64,000 nt of DNA, from contig WKFI01000014.1 in assembly GCA_014872875.1 (NCBI GenBank), positions 1 through 64,000 of the forward strand, given 5' to 3'. Shown here in pieces: positions 8,880-18,034 of the stretch. Origin of the DNA: Paracoccaceae bacterium (GTDB taxonomy: Bacteria; Pseudomonadota; Alphaproteobacteria; Rhodobacterales; Rhodobacteraceae). Position numbers and translations under genes: made by a program. How positions within the stretch are numbered: the first letter of the stretch is position 1; the number at the start of each line of letters is the position of its first letter. Below the pieces are notes generated by a model that saw only the letters and a program-made list of their open reading frames with translations, was not told the DNA's origin and did not search any database.

Positions 8880-10442
8880 TCAAAGCACCCGCTTGATCGA
8901 GACCCTCAAGGAACCCGAGTTGTTGTCATACGATGCCCAAACATCGTTTGCATAAAAGTAGAGGTATCCATCCCGAAGCGGTCTGAGACGTTTGTGTGAC
9001 CCGATTTCAACCGGCTGATGATGCTGGAGCTGATCTTGCCCGGCAGAAACCCCGCGACCGTTTGCAACAACACCGACAAGTGAAAACCAAGGCGCGCTTG
9101 CGTGACGCCGCGACCAACTGTTGTCGGCAGTCTTGGTGCGCGGGATCTTCCTAAGGATCCAGCGATAGGTTTCGGCAAGACCTGCTGCTGCATATGCAAA
9201 TCGGACGCTGTCATAGGCACCTTTCGGGCCTGCCTTGATGCTGGCATCCAACCATTCGCCCGTGGCGGTGATTTCGTATTCTTCCCCGGCCTTGACGAAC
9301 ACACCCGACGGGTTCCAGCATTCGCGTGCGTGAACCTGAATGGCGACCTTCTCACCCAGATCATTCAAACGCATCGTTTTCCAGTAATATCGTTCCCCCC
9401 TGGCCGGGCTGCGGTGCCGTTCCAGGGCTTCGGGGCTGATGACGGACAAGTCATCCCGGCCTGCGGAAAAGTCCGGCACCCCGCGCGGGCGCGTCTGCCG
9501 TCTTTTGAAAATTCCTGTGACCGAGTCATGTCTCCGTCCCCGCGGGTTGTTGTTGCTCGCAGCCGGCAAGGCCGAACGGAGAGCGAGCCCGCAGCCCATG
9601 GCCTCCGTCAACATCCAATGCAAAGTAATGTCGCCCAAGCTATGGTCAGCATAGCTGCCACCCACGTCGCCATGGACACCGGCAAACCAGACCTGTTTGA
9701 TATCCCGCTGGGAAGAATGCCCGGTCCACAAGGTCGGGACAAAGTCGATCCGGCTTTCGTCCAAGGCCAGAGCCTGACGCGCAGTATCGACCGTGTCGCC
9801 AAGATGAGTGTCGAGAAACCGGTTGTAGCGCAGATCCCCTATGATCAGCTTGGTCACGCCTAAGTCATCCGGCACTCCAAGAGAGCCGACCGTATCCCAG
9901 ACACCAAGAAATCGGATCCTGACCTGGCTGGGGCTATGCATTCTGACGGAAATTTCGCCTTTCCCTTGGCGCATTTCCCGCTTCAATAACATCGACTTGC
10001 CACTGGATTTCTTCAACTGGTAGCGCACCAGTGCCGCATGAACATTGGCCCATTTGGTTTCATCATCCAGATCCGGATCAGTCAGGTCACACAAACCAAT
10101 GCTGCCGATCAAGCCAGCCACACTGCGCGCCGTGTAAGCCCCGCGGCTGAAACCCAGCAGGAAAATCTTGTCTCCCGGTTTCCAGGTTTCGGCCAGAAAC
10201 TTGTAGGCACTCTTGATGTCATCCTCGAGCTTATAGCCGATGGCACCGCCAAGAAGTTTTCTGACCGGCCCTCCCAATGTTCCCACTCCGGTTCGATAGA
10301 AGGGGATCTGGACGATGCCTTTTTCATCCTTTTCCGCGATCTCGGCGTGAAACTTGATGACATTGGTCGGTGCGTTCAGTGACCCATCCTTGTTGTCGGG
10401 GGAATTCCAGGTGCCATCGCAACAGACAATCAAACGGCGCAT
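8880..10442 (-). CDS. DUF2235 alpha/beta-hydrolase with lectin-like C-terminal domain
   Basis: A 520-residue protein. The N-terminal DUF2235 (Tle1-like) hydrolase domain covers about 1-350: RRLIVCCDGTWNSPD, nucleophile elbow GFSRGA with Ser99, VWDTVGSLG, GVHGDVGG with Asp259, and RHDS with His305, giving a plausible Ser-Asp-His triad. Residues about 365-520 (KVAIQVHAR...GEEYEITATGEW...LVGVV...DGYLYFYANDVW...DNNSGSLRVSI) resemble the PA-IL (LecA-like) beta-sandwich lectin family; I judge this from pattern only. Some DUF2235 proteins are type VI secretion phospholipases, but no T6SS gene is present here and there is no signal peptide. ATG 10442 follows AAAGGGA; a TTG at 10460 is rejected. Confidence 0.82.
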   Translation of the reverse strand: MRRLIVCCDGTWNSPDNKDGSLNAPTNVIKFHAEIAEKDEKGIVQIPFYRTGVGTLGGPVRKLLGGAIGYKLEDDIKSAYKFLAETWKPGDKIFLLGFSRGAYTARSVAGLIGSIGLCDLTDPDLDDETKWANVHAALVRYQLKKSSGKSMLLKREMRQGKGEISVRMHSPSQVRIRFLGVWDTVGSLGVPDDLGVTKLIIGDLRYNRFLDTHLGDTVDTARQALALDESRIDFVPTLWTGHSSQRDIKQVWFAGVHGDVGGSYADHSLGDITLHWMLTEAMGCGLALRSALPAASNNNPRGRRHDSVTGIFKRRQTRPRGVPDFSAGRDDLSVISPEALERHRSPARGERYYWKTMRLNDLGEKVAIQVHARECWNPSGVFVKAGEEYEITATGEWLDASIKAGPKGAYDSVRFAYAAAGLAETYRWILRKIPRTKTADNSWSRRHASAPWFSLVGVVANGRGVSAGQDQLQHHQPVEIGSHKRLRPLRDGYLYFYANDVWASYDNNSGSLRVSIKRVL

Positions 10443-10585
10443 GGGGTATGTCCCTTTCAATATGAGTTCTTCAATAAAATTTCGTTCGATGAATGCGCCA
10501 AGGTAACAGGTCCCAGGTTACATCGCAATTATGCTCATGAAACAAGCGGATTGACCCTGTGTGCAGCTTGCGCCACAGAGACACC

Positions 10586-12442
10586 ATGTTACGGATCCAG
10601 GACATCACCTATGCAGTCGAAGGGCGCCCTCTGTTCGAGGGCGCAAGTGCCACCATTCCAAACGGTCACAAGGTTGGCCTGGTCGGACGCAACGGGACGG
10701 GCAAGACGACGCTTTTTCGGTTGATCCGGCAGGAACTGGCTTTGGAAAGCGGCGCGATCTCCCTGCCCTTGCAGGCGCGCATTGGCGGCGTCGCGCAGGA
10801 GGCGCCTGCCAGCGATGTGTCTCTCATCGACACGGTTCTGGCAGCCGATACCGAGCGCAGCGCGCTGATGGCCGAGGCCGAGACCGCCCAGGATGCGGCG
10901 CGCATTGCCGAGATCCAGACCCGGCTGGCCGATATCGACGCGTGGTCGGCCGAGGCGCGGGCCTCGTCCATCCTCAAAGGTCTGGGGTTTGACGACGAGG
11001 AACAGAAACGCCCCTGCAAGGATTTCTCGGGCGGTTGGCGGATGCGCGTCGCGCTTGCGGCGGTGCTGTTTGCTCAGCCCGATCTGCTGCTGCTGGACGA
11101 ACCGACCAACTATCTGGATCTGGAAGGCGCGCTGTGGCTTGAAAGTTATCTGGCGAAATACCCGCATACCGTCCTGATCGTCAGTCACGACCGGGGGCTG
11201 TTGAACCGCGCGGTAGGATCGATCCTGCATCTGGAGGATCGCAAGCTGACGTTCTATCAGGGCCCCTATGACCAGTTCGCCCGCCAACGGGCCGAAAAAC
11301 TGGCTTTGGCGCAGGCCATGGCGAAAAAGCAGGAGGCCCGCCGCGCCCATCTGCAGTCTTATGTGGATCGCTTTCGCTACAAGGCAGACAAGGCCAAACA
11401 GGCGCAGTCGCGGATCAAGGCGCTTGCAAGGATGCAGCCCATCACCTCACCTCAGGAAGCCGCCTTGCGCGCTTTCAGCTTCCCGGAACCCGAGGAGATG
11501 TCACCGCCGATCATCCATATTGAAGGCGGTGTGACCGGCTATGGTGAGACCGAGATCTTGAAACGTCTGAACCTGCGCATTGATCAGGACGACCGGATCG
11601 CACTTCTGGGGAAGAACGGTCAGGGCAAATCCACCCTGTCAAAGTTGCTCTCGGACCGTCTGCCGCTGATGGCGGGCAAGATGACCCGCAGTTCCAAACT
11701 TCGCATCGGTTACTTCGCGCAGCATCAGGTGGATGAACTGCACGTGGATGAAACACCATTGGATCACCTGCGCCGCCTGCGCCCGGAAGAAGCGCCTGCC
11801 AGATGGCGTGCCCGGCTTGCCGGGTTTGGTCTGGGTGCTGCACAAGCTGAAACCGAGGTCGGCCGCCTTTCGGGGGGTCAAAAGGCGCGCCTGTCGCTGT
11901 TGATCGCCACCATCGACGCGCCGCATCTGCTGATCCTCGATGAGCCGACCAACCACCTGGACATCGAAAGTCGCGAAGCGCTGGTCGAGGCTTTGACGGC
12001 ATATTCCGGTGCCGTCATTCTGGTCAGCCATGACATGCATTTGCTAAGCCTCGTGGCGGATCGTCTCTGGCTGGTGTCAAACGGGTCAGTCAAACCCTAT
12101 GACGGTGATTTGGAAGCCTATCGGGCAATGCTGCTTGAAAAGGAAGAACCGGCCGCCAAGGAGCCCCTCAAGGCGCAGACCAAGCCCAAACGCGCTTCGC
12201 GCGAGATCCTGTTGTCGCTACGCTCGGAGGTGCGAAAATCCGAAGCGCGCTTTGAAAAGCTGACTGAAATGAAAGACAAGCTGGACGAAAAACTGGCGGA
12301 CCCAGCGCTCTATGAACCCGGCAAGCAGGATGACATGCAGGTCTGGCAAAAAAAGCATGCCGAAGTGGTCGAGGCGTTGGATCGCGCGGAAATGCTCTGG
12401 ATGGATGCGTTGGAGAAGTTGGAGGCCGCGGAAGCTCCATGA
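10586..12442 (+). CDS. ABC-F family ATPase, YheS-like
   Basis: Soluble ABC-F protein (618 residues) with two nucleotide-binding domains and no membrane segments. The first domain has Walker A GRNGTGKTT, signature FSGGW and Walker B LLLLDEPTNYLD; the second has GKNGQGKST, LSGGQKARL and LLILDEPTNHLD. The inter-domain linker (RRAHLQSYVDRFRYKADKAKQAQSR) is the P-site tRNA interaction motif type, and a C-terminal coiled coil (about 530-615) follows. ABC-F proteins act on ribosomes, in stalling relief or quality control. The start MLRIQDITYAVEG matches the family; the upstream GTG at 10559 is not needed. Its stop overlaps the marC start (ATGA). Confidence 0.92.
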   Translation: MLRIQDITYAVEGRPLFEGASATIPNGHKVGLVGRNGTGKTTLFRLIRQELALESGAISLPLQARIGGVAQEAPASDVSLIDTVLAADTERSALMAEAETAQDAARIAEIQTRLADIDAWSAEARASSILKGLGFDDEEQKRPCKDFSGGWRMRVALAAVLFAQPDLLLLDEPTNYLDLEGALWLESYLAKYPHTVLIVSHDRGLLNRAVGSILHLEDRKLTFYQGPYDQFARQRAEKLALAQAMAKKQEARRAHLQSYVDRFRYKADKAKQAQSRIKALARMQPITSPQEAALRAFSFPEPEEMSPPIIHIEGGVTGYGETEILKRLNLRIDQDDRIALLGKNGQGKSTLSKLLSDRLPLMAGKMTRSSKLRIGYFAQHQVDELHVDETPLDHLRRLRPEEAPARWRARLAGFGLGAAQAETEVGRLSGGQKARLSLLIATIDAPHLLILDEPTNHLDIESREALVEALTAYSGAVILVSHDMHLLSLVADRLWLVSNGSVKPYDGDLEAYRAMLLEKEEPAAKEPLKAQTKPKRASREILLSLRSEVRKSEARFEKLTEMKDKLDEKLADPALYEPGKQDDMQVWQKKHAEVVEALDRAEMLWMDALEKLEAAEAP

Positions 12443-13059
12443 TCGACACGGCGTTCTTCATCACCAGTTTCGTAACACTGTTTGTAATTGTTGATCCAAT
12501 CGGGCTGATGCCTTTGTTCGTGGCTTTGACCCAAGGGATGACACCGTCGGAACGGCGCGCGGTGGGGTTGCGGGCCTGTGTCACATCGCTGGTGATCCTG
12601 ACGTTGTTCGCCACCTTGGGTGAGGCGGTTCTGGGCTTCATCGGAATTTCAATGGCAGCCTTCCGGGTGGCGGGGGGCGCCCTGCTCTTCCTCACCGCTC
12701 TGGACATGCTTTTCGAACGCCGCACCAAACGCAGGGAAGACCGAACCGAAGAAGAAGAATTTCCTGATCCTTCCATCTTCCCGATTGCTATTCCCCTGGT
12801 GGCGGGGCCTGGATCCATTGCCACGGTGATCCTTTTGGCCGGACAGAAACCCGGATTTGATGGGCTCGCCATGGTGTTTGCCGTCATGCTGGCTGTTCTG
12901 GCGATCGTGTTGACTATGTTTCTGATGGGCGGCCTATTCGAACGCCTACTCGGCAAGACCGGCATCAATGTTGTGACCCGATTGTTGGGTATGCTTCTGG
13001 CCGCCTTGTCAGTTCAGTTCATACTTGAAGGGTTGCGCGAATTCGGCTTTGCCGGCTGA
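12439..13059 (+). CDS. MarC family integral membrane protein
   Basis: A 206-residue inner-membrane protein with about six hydrophobic helices in two halves joined by a charged loop (RRTKRREDRTEEEEF, near 95-110). The N-terminal VDPIGLMPLFVALT and the IPLVAGPGSIATV motif in the second half are characteristic of MarC/YhgN. The family function is unproven; despite the name it is not part of multiple antibiotic resistance. It overlaps the ABC-F stop by 4 bases, implying translational coupling. Confidence 0.9.
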   Translation: MIDTAFFITSFVTLFVIVDPIGLMPLFVALTQGMTPSERRAVGLRACVTSLVILTLFATLGEAVLGFIGISMAAFRVAGGALLFLTALDMLFERRTKRREDRTEEEEFPDPSIFPIAIPLVAGPGSIATVILLAGQKPGFDGLAMVFAVMLAVLAIVLTMFLMGGLFERLLGKTGINVVTRLLGMLLAALSVQFILEGLREFGFAG

Positions 13060-13120
13060 AGTCCTCGGATGACATTCACCCTGCGAATTCCTACATAGTC
13101 CTTGCAAGAAAGGACCTCTC

Positions 13121-13702
13121 ATGACCGCAGACGACTATGGTGAAGCGCTTTACCTGATCATTCTGGGGGGCGCCGTTGTTATCTGGTTCGTCGCCAGCAA
13201 CCGGCTGAGCCTGGGCAAAGTCGCGCAGCAGGCGCTGGCTTGGGTGCTGATCTTTGTTGCTGTTATTGCAGCCGTGGGGGTGTGGGACGATATTCGCGGG
13301 ACCATAACGCCGCGGCAGTCCGTTGTGAGCGAAACCGGGCAGATAACAGTGCCAAGGTCGGTGGATGGTCACTATTACCTGACCCTGGAGGTCAACGGAG
13401 AACCGGTGAATTTCCTTGTTGATACAGGGGCTTCACAGGTTGTTTTAAACCTTGCCGATGCGGAACGTATCGGATTTGACGACGGTGATCTGATCTTCTC
13501 AAGTCAAGCCAGCACCGCAAACGGCATCGTTGGGACAGCGCCCATTCGTCTGGATCGTGTTGTTCTTGGACCTTATGAGGATCGCCGCGTGCGCGCCTGG
13601 GTCAACGAGGGCGACTTGGAACAATCGCTTTTGGGCATGTCCTATCTGCAATTGTGGTCCAGTGTTCAGTTCAGCAACGGTGCCCTGGTTCTGACCCGCT
13701 GA
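13121..13702 (+). CDS. Membrane-anchored retropepsin-like aspartic protease (clan AA)
   Basis: A 193-residue protein with two N-terminal membrane helices (about 9-25 and 38-55) and a single retropepsin-like domain. The catalytic motif FLVDTGAS has Asp101, and ALLG-like residues appear as SLLGMSYL near 170. One such domain must dimerise to form an active aspartic protease. It matches the TIGR02281-type family of alphaproteobacterial proteins with no defined substrate. AAAGGA precedes the ATG. The neighbours (marC upstream, convergent holC downstream) give no functional clue. Confidence 0.88.
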   Translation: MTADDYGEALYLIILGGAVVIWFVASNRLSLGKVAQQALAWVLIFVAVIAAVGVWDDIRGTITPRQSVVSETGQITVPRSVDGHYYLTLEVNGEPVNFLVDTGASQVVLNLADAERIGFDDGDLIFSSQASTANGIVGTAPIRLDRVVLGPYEDRRVRAWVNEGDLEQSLLGMSYLQLWSSVQFSNGALVLTR

Positions 13703-13708
13703 GAGCGT

Positions 13709-14167
13709 TCACTTCTCTGCCTTCTTTTCCCATCGGCCAGATTCTTCGGACCAATATTGCGCGCTGCACCCAGCGTCGGTCAGGGCTTTCCACTGAACTC
13801 GCGCCCGCTGCACCGCGTCCGGGTCGGTGCCGTCAAACAAGATACAGACACGTTCGGCGGCCTGCACTTCTTCGGCGGCGATATCTGCGCCATCAACTGT
13901 CATGATACAGTTCGGTTCATTGGCCGCCTGCATCTGGGTGGTCAGCAACACGGGTTGCAACGTGTCATGCGCCCCCCCGGCCAAGCCATGCGGCAGGAAG
14001 CCGTCCTCGGCTCCCAGCCACAGTTTTTCATCCAACCATTCCATCCGCCCCGGATCAGTGCCGCGCACCGCGATCCGCCAACCCGCTCCGCGGGCCTTTT
14101 CCAGAAGCATCGGAAGCGTCTGCTCCAACGAACGTCTGGTCAGGTGATAGAAATAGGCCGCGCCCAC
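13709..14167 (-). CDS. holC: DNA polymerase III subunit chi
   Basis: Chi subunit of the replicative polymerase clamp loader, which links the holoenzyme to SSB. The 152-residue length and the N-terminus GAAYFYHLTRRSLEQTLPMLLEKA are typical, as is the central EDGFLPHGLAG and the C-terminal KALTDAGCSAQYWSEESGRWEKK. I start at GTG 14167, 4 bases after the pepA stop; the longer reading frame to 14290 runs into pepA and is not supported. The pepA-holC pair is a common proteobacterial gene order. Confidence 0.9.
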   Translation of the reverse strand: MGAAYFYHLTRRSLEQTLPMLLEKARGAGWRIAVRGTDPGRMEWLDEKLWLGAEDGFLPHGLAGGAHDTLQPVLLTTQMQAANEPNCIMTVDGADIAAEEVQAAERVCILFDGTDPDAVQRARVQWKALTDAGCSAQYWSEESGRWEKKAEK

Positions 14168-14171
14168 GAAG

Positions 14172-15650
14172 CTACTCGGCCTCGAATTTGTCGCGGATAA
14201 AGCGGTCCAGCGATCTGACCCCCCAACCGGTCGCGCCGCTGGGAGCGTATGCCGTCTCTGCCTTGACCGAAGCGACACCAGCAATATCAAGATGGATCCA
14301 GGGCATGTCTTCCTTGACGAAGCGTTTCAAGAACTGCGCTGCTGTGACCGAGCCAGCGGGACGTCCGCCAATATTCTTCATATCTGCCACCCGCGATTTC
14401 AGCATGTCGTCATATGCCTGCCCCAAAGGCATCCGCCATGCGCCTTCGTCCTCGGCTTGGGCGGCTTTCAGAAAGGCGTTGCAGATGGCATCGTCGTTGG
14501 AGAAAACGCCCGCGTTTTCATGACCCAAGCCGATGATGATGGCCCCGGTCAATGTGGCCAGGTCGATCATGCCAGACGGGTTGAAACGGTCCTGCGCGTA
14601 CCACATGACATCACACAGGACGAGCCGCCCCTCCGCATCGGTATTGATCACTTCAATCGTATCACCCTTCATCGAGGTGACGACATCACCGGGTCGCACG
14701 GCTGTACCCGAAGGCATATTTTCCACCAGTCCCACCAGCCCTACCACATTGGCGTTGGCCTTGCGCATAGCCAATGCCCGCATGGTTCCGGCTACTACAC
14801 CGGCCCCGCCCATGTCCATGGTCATGTCTTCCATACCCGCGCCTGGTTTAAGCGAAATTCCTCCGGTGTCGAACACAACGCCCTTACCAACCAGAGCCAG
14901 CGGCGCCTCATCCGCTGGGCCGCCTTTCCATTGCATGACCACAACCTTGGACGGGCTGGCCGAGCCTTGGCCGACGCACAACAGGCTGTGCATGCCCAAC
15001 GCCTCCAACTGGTCTTCTTCCAGAACCTCGACCTCCAAGCCAAGTTCAGACATTTCCTCCAACCGGCGGGCGAACTCGCTTGTTGTCAGAACGTTGGCGG
15101 GTTCATTGGTCAGGTCGCGGGTCATGTGCACACCGGCGGCGACGGCCTGCTCGACAGAAAACCGAGCAGCCATGTCAGTGGCGGACTTGTGCGCAATTTG
15201 TATAACCGCTTCATCCTCTTTCGGTTTGTCCGCCGTCTTGTGTACGTCAAACCCGTACAAGCGAAGAGCCAATCCCATCGCCAAATCACAGACTTTGGTC
15301 ATGGAACCAGTCATCAGCAGAACCGGTTTTCCACCGGACGTCTTGGCAAGTGCGGACCCTGCCTTGCGCAATTCAGTCGCTGTGATCTTGCGCGGAAGAA
15401 CCAGCACATCCAGGGCCTCGGCCAACATTCCAACGGGCCACGACACGGTGAAGATCTGACCGGTTTTTGCCTTGGAGAACGCTTCGCTTTCCACCAAACG
15501 CTTAACAGCCCCCTTGGTCATCCGGTTTGCCGATCGGGCCGCGGCGTCCAACTGTCCCTCCGGTGTCACGATGACAACCACCCGGCCCTGTGCATCAGCC
15601 ATGAGCTGCGTGTCGAAATCAACAAAGCGGATCGATGAAAGGGATGGCAT
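14172..15650 (-). CDS. pepA: Leucyl aminopeptidase (M17)
   Basis: Cytosolic manganese/zinc aminopeptidase of 492 residues, forming hexamers in known members. The signature NTDAEGRL is at 336-343 (Asp338, Glu340), with the other metal and catalytic residues in GKGVVFDTGG (Lys256, Asp261) and MDMGGAG (Asp279). The N-terminal macro-like domain covers about 1-160. ACAGGAG precedes the ATG by 6 bases. It is divergent from lptF across a 144-base promoter region and is followed by holC after 4 bases. Confidence 0.96.
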   Translation of the reverse strand: MPSLSSIRFVDFDTQLMADAQGRVVVIVTPEGQLDAAARSANRMTKGAVKRLVESEAFSKAKTGQIFTVSWPVGMLAEALDVLVLPRKITATELRKAGSALAKTSGGKPVLLMTGSMTKVCDLAMGLALRLYGFDVHKTADKPKEDEAVIQIAHKSATDMAARFSVEQAVAAGVHMTRDLTNEPANVLTTSEFARRLEEMSELGLEVEVLEEDQLEALGMHSLLCVGQGSASPSKVVVMQWKGGPADEAPLALVGKGVVFDTGGISLKPGAGMEDMTMDMGGAGVVAGTMRALAMRKANANVVGLVGLVENMPSGTAVRPGDVVTSMKGDTIEVINTDAEGRLVLCDVMWYAQDRFNPSGMIDLATLTGAIIIGLGHENAGVFSNDDAICNAFLKAAQAEDEGAWRMPLGQAYDDMLKSRVADMKNIGGRPAGSVTAAQFLKRFVKEDMPWIHLDIAGVASVKAETAYAPSGATGWGVRSLDRFIRDKFEAE

Positions 15651-15794
15651 GGACGTCTCCTGTCGGGGGTTTGTTTTGTTTGCGACAAGACCTAGCCCGA
15701 CGACACGCCGTTTACCAGATAGCAGTTTTCCCCGCCGATCAATTGCAGTAAGGTCGCCGGAAAAACGACGCTGGCAGGATCTGGGGGGATCGAG

Positions 15795-16934
15795 TTGTCA
15801 CGATACGACAGATACGTCCTGTCTCAGTATTTGCTGTTTTTCGGCTTCTTTGCGCTGATTCTGGTAACAGTGTTCTGGATTAACCGCGCCGTCGTGTTGT
15901 TCGATCGCCTGATCGGAGACGGTCAGTCGGTTCTTGTTTTTCTAGAATTCACAGCACTTTCTCTTCCGAATCTCATTCGGATGGTACTACCGATGGCGGC
16001 GTTTGCCGCATCGGTCTGGGTTACCAATCGTCTGAACAGTGAAAGCGAGTTGACGGTGATGCAGGCCACCGGGTTCAGCCCCTGGCGACTGGCGCGGCCA
16101 GCGCTGGCGTTCGGATTGGTCACTGCAGCCATGATGACCGCTTTGACCCATTACCTTTTGCCTGCCTCGATCAATCAGCTCTCCGTTCGGGAATCCGAGG
16201 TCGCACGCAATCTAACGGCACGGCTTCTGAGTGAAGGCAGCTTCCTGCATCCGGCGCCGGGTGTGGCGTTCTTTATTCGCCAGATCGAGCCGGACGGCAC
16301 GTTGCGGGACGTCTTCCTTTCGGATCGGCGCGATCCCGAACAAAGCGTCATATACACAGGCGCGCGGGCGTTTTTGGTTCGGGATGGAGATCAGGCCAAT
16401 CTGATCATGGTGGATGGTCTAGCCCAGCGGCTCGACATGAATGACCGGACCCTGTCCACGACCGTGTTCTCGGATTTTTCCTACAATATCTCCTCTGTTC
16501 TCAATCGCGATGATTCGCGACAGCGCAACATTCGTGCGATTCCCACGCTCGAATTGATGCTCGACCGGGAAGGCGTGACCGAACAGGAAGGCTATACCGA
16601 AGGTCAGATGGTGTCCGAACTGCATTTGCGCTTCGCGCGGGCCCTGGTCTGCGTGGCCGTGACACTCATTGGATTTTCGACCTTGCTGGTCGGAGGTTTT
16701 TCTCGGTTTGGTGTTTGGAAGCAGGCTGCTGGCGCCTTTGTCCTTTTGATATTGCTTGAAGTCTTACGCGGCGTTGTGGCGGAACCGGTTCTCAACAATC
16801 CGAAGCTTTGGCCTCTGACCTATCTTCCTACCCTGATTGGCTTGGCTTGTGCTGCGCTTTTCCTGAAGATCTCGGGACGTCCAATGAAACGCTTGTTCCT
16901 ACGTGGATCGCCAAAGTCCGAGGTCACTTCATGA
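15795..16934 (+). CDS. lptF: LPS export ABC transporter permease LptF
   Basis: Inner-membrane permease (YjgP/YjgQ family, 379 residues) of the LptB2FGC complex that extracts LPS and passes it to the periplasmic bridge. Three N-terminal helices (about 12-35, 55-75, 95-120), a periplasmic beta-jellyroll region (about 125-265) and three C-terminal helices are visible. The start is TTG at 15795 with GGGGGAT upstream, giving MSRYDRYVLSQYLL. Its TGA overlaps the lptG ATG (ATGA), the expected coupling for two subunits of one complex. Confidence 0.94.
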   Translation: MSRYDRYVLSQYLLFFGFFALILVTVFWINRAVVLFDRLIGDGQSVLVFLEFTALSLPNLIRMVLPMAAFAASVWVTNRLNSESELTVMQATGFSPWRLARPALAFGLVTAAMMTALTHYLLPASINQLSVRESEVARNLTARLLSEGSFLHPAPGVAFFIRQIEPDGTLRDVFLSDRRDPEQSVIYTGARAFLVRDGDQANLIMVDGLAQRLDMNDRTLSTTVFSDFSYNISSVLNRDDSRQRNIRAIPTLELMLDREGVTEQEGYTEGQMVSELHLRFARALVCVAVTLIGFSTLLVGGFSRFGVWKQAAGAFVLLILLEVLRGVVAEPVLNNPKLWPLTYLPTLIGLACAALFLKISGRPMKRLFLRGSPKSEVTS

Positions 16935-18034
16935 AGCTCGATCTGTACTTTGCGCGCAGGTTTCTGCAGTCATTCCTGACTATCGGTGGTGTTTTCCTCA
17001 CACTGATCGTGCTGGTGGACATGATCGAACAGATCCGTCGCTTCGAAGGCGTGGATGTGACCTTTGGTCAGATGCTGCACCTGACCTTTCTGAATGCTCC
17101 CGCCGTTATCAGCGAGATCCTGCCGCTTCTGATGATCCTGTCCACCATCGTCCTGTTCGTCGGATTGGCCCGGAGCAGCGAATTGGTGGTGACCCGGGCC
17201 ACGGGACGGTCCGGAATCAGGGCGCTGGCTGCGCCGATCCTTGTGGCGGCGGTGTTGGGTGTGCTGACCGTTACCACCCTCAACCCAATGGTTGCGGCAA
17301 CGTCGAACCGAGCGCAGGAGCTCGAGGATACGTATCGCAATGGTGGTCCGTCCGTTCTGTCGATCAGCAGATCGGGGCTTTGGCTGCGCCAGGGTGGAAC
17401 CTTTGGTCAGACAGTGATTCATGCGACCGGATTTGCCGGCGGGCCTTCGGATGTGACGTTGTTGGATGTGACGTTCATTTCTTACGCCCCTCTGGGTGGT
17501 CCAGTCCGCCAGATCGTTGCAGAGAAGGCTTATCTGGACGACACGGACTGGGTGCTGACCAATGCCAAGGTCTGGCCGCTTACGCCGGGCTTGAATCCCG
17601 AACGCAACGCCGCCCTGCATCAGGAGTTGCGCGTGGCAACAACCCTGACGGAGGAACGCATCCGCGACAGCCTGGGGCGGCCAGCCGGAATTTCGATCTA
17701 CAACCTCCCCGATACGATACGCGACCTTGCCGCCGCCGGGTTTTCTACCAAACGATATGAGATCTGGTATCAGGTCGAACTGGCGCGACCACTTTTTCTG
17801 GTGGCCATGGTGCTGGTCGGTGCAGCCTTCACCATGCGACACACCCGGTTCGGGGGCACAGGCATCGCCGTGCTAGCAGCCGTGCTGTTGGGTTTTTCGC
17901 TGTACTTCGTCCGAAATTTCGCCCAAGTGCTTGGCGAAAACGGGCAATTGCCTGTTGTGCTGGCAGCATGGGCGCCTCCTGTGGCGTCGATCCTGCTGAC
18001 TTTGGGACTGTTGTTGCATGCAGAGGATGGCTGA
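16931..18034 (+). CDS. lptG: LPS export ABC transporter permease LptG
   Basis: Second permease of the LPS extractor, 367 residues, paralogous to LptF with the same plan: helices near 15-35, 55-80 and 95-120, a periplasmic domain, and three C-terminal helices (RPLFLVAMVLVGAAF and later). The start MKLDLYFARRFLQSF at 16931 overlaps the lptF stop; the longer frame from 16808 lies within lptF and is rejected. The lptD start lies inside its last codons. Confidence 0.95.
   Translation: MKLDLYFARRFLQSFLTIGGVFLTLIVLVDMIEQIRRFEGVDVTFGQMLHLTFLNAPAVISEILPLLMILSTIVLFVGLARSSELVVTRATGRSGIRALAAPILVAAVLGVLTVTTLNPMVAATSNRAQELEDTYRNGGPSVLSISRSGLWLRQGGTFGQTVIHATGFAGGPSDVTLLDVTFISYAPLGGPVRQIVAEKAYLDDTDWVLTNAKVWPLTPGLNPERNAALHQELRVATTLTEERIRDSLGRPAGISIYNLPDTIRDLAAAGFSTKRYEIWYQVELARPLFLVAMVLVGAAFTMRHTRFGGTGIAVLAAVLLGFSLYFVRNFAQVLGENGQLPVVLAAWAPPVASILLTLGLLLHAEDG

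Noticed and set aside
8880-10442. Type VI secretion effector Tle1
   Set aside because: Only the catalytic domain is shared; no VgrG, Hcp, PAAR, immunity or other T6SS gene is nearby.
12168-12968. 266-residue minus-strand frame opposite the ABC-F end and marC
   Set aside because: Composition rich in Ser/Arg/Pro typical of antisense frames; marC on the plus strand is a clear family member.
14292-15638. 448-residue open frame on the plus strand, opposite pepA
   Set aside because: It lies fully antisense to a convincing pepA, has no recognisable domain and is a typical GC-rich shadow frame.
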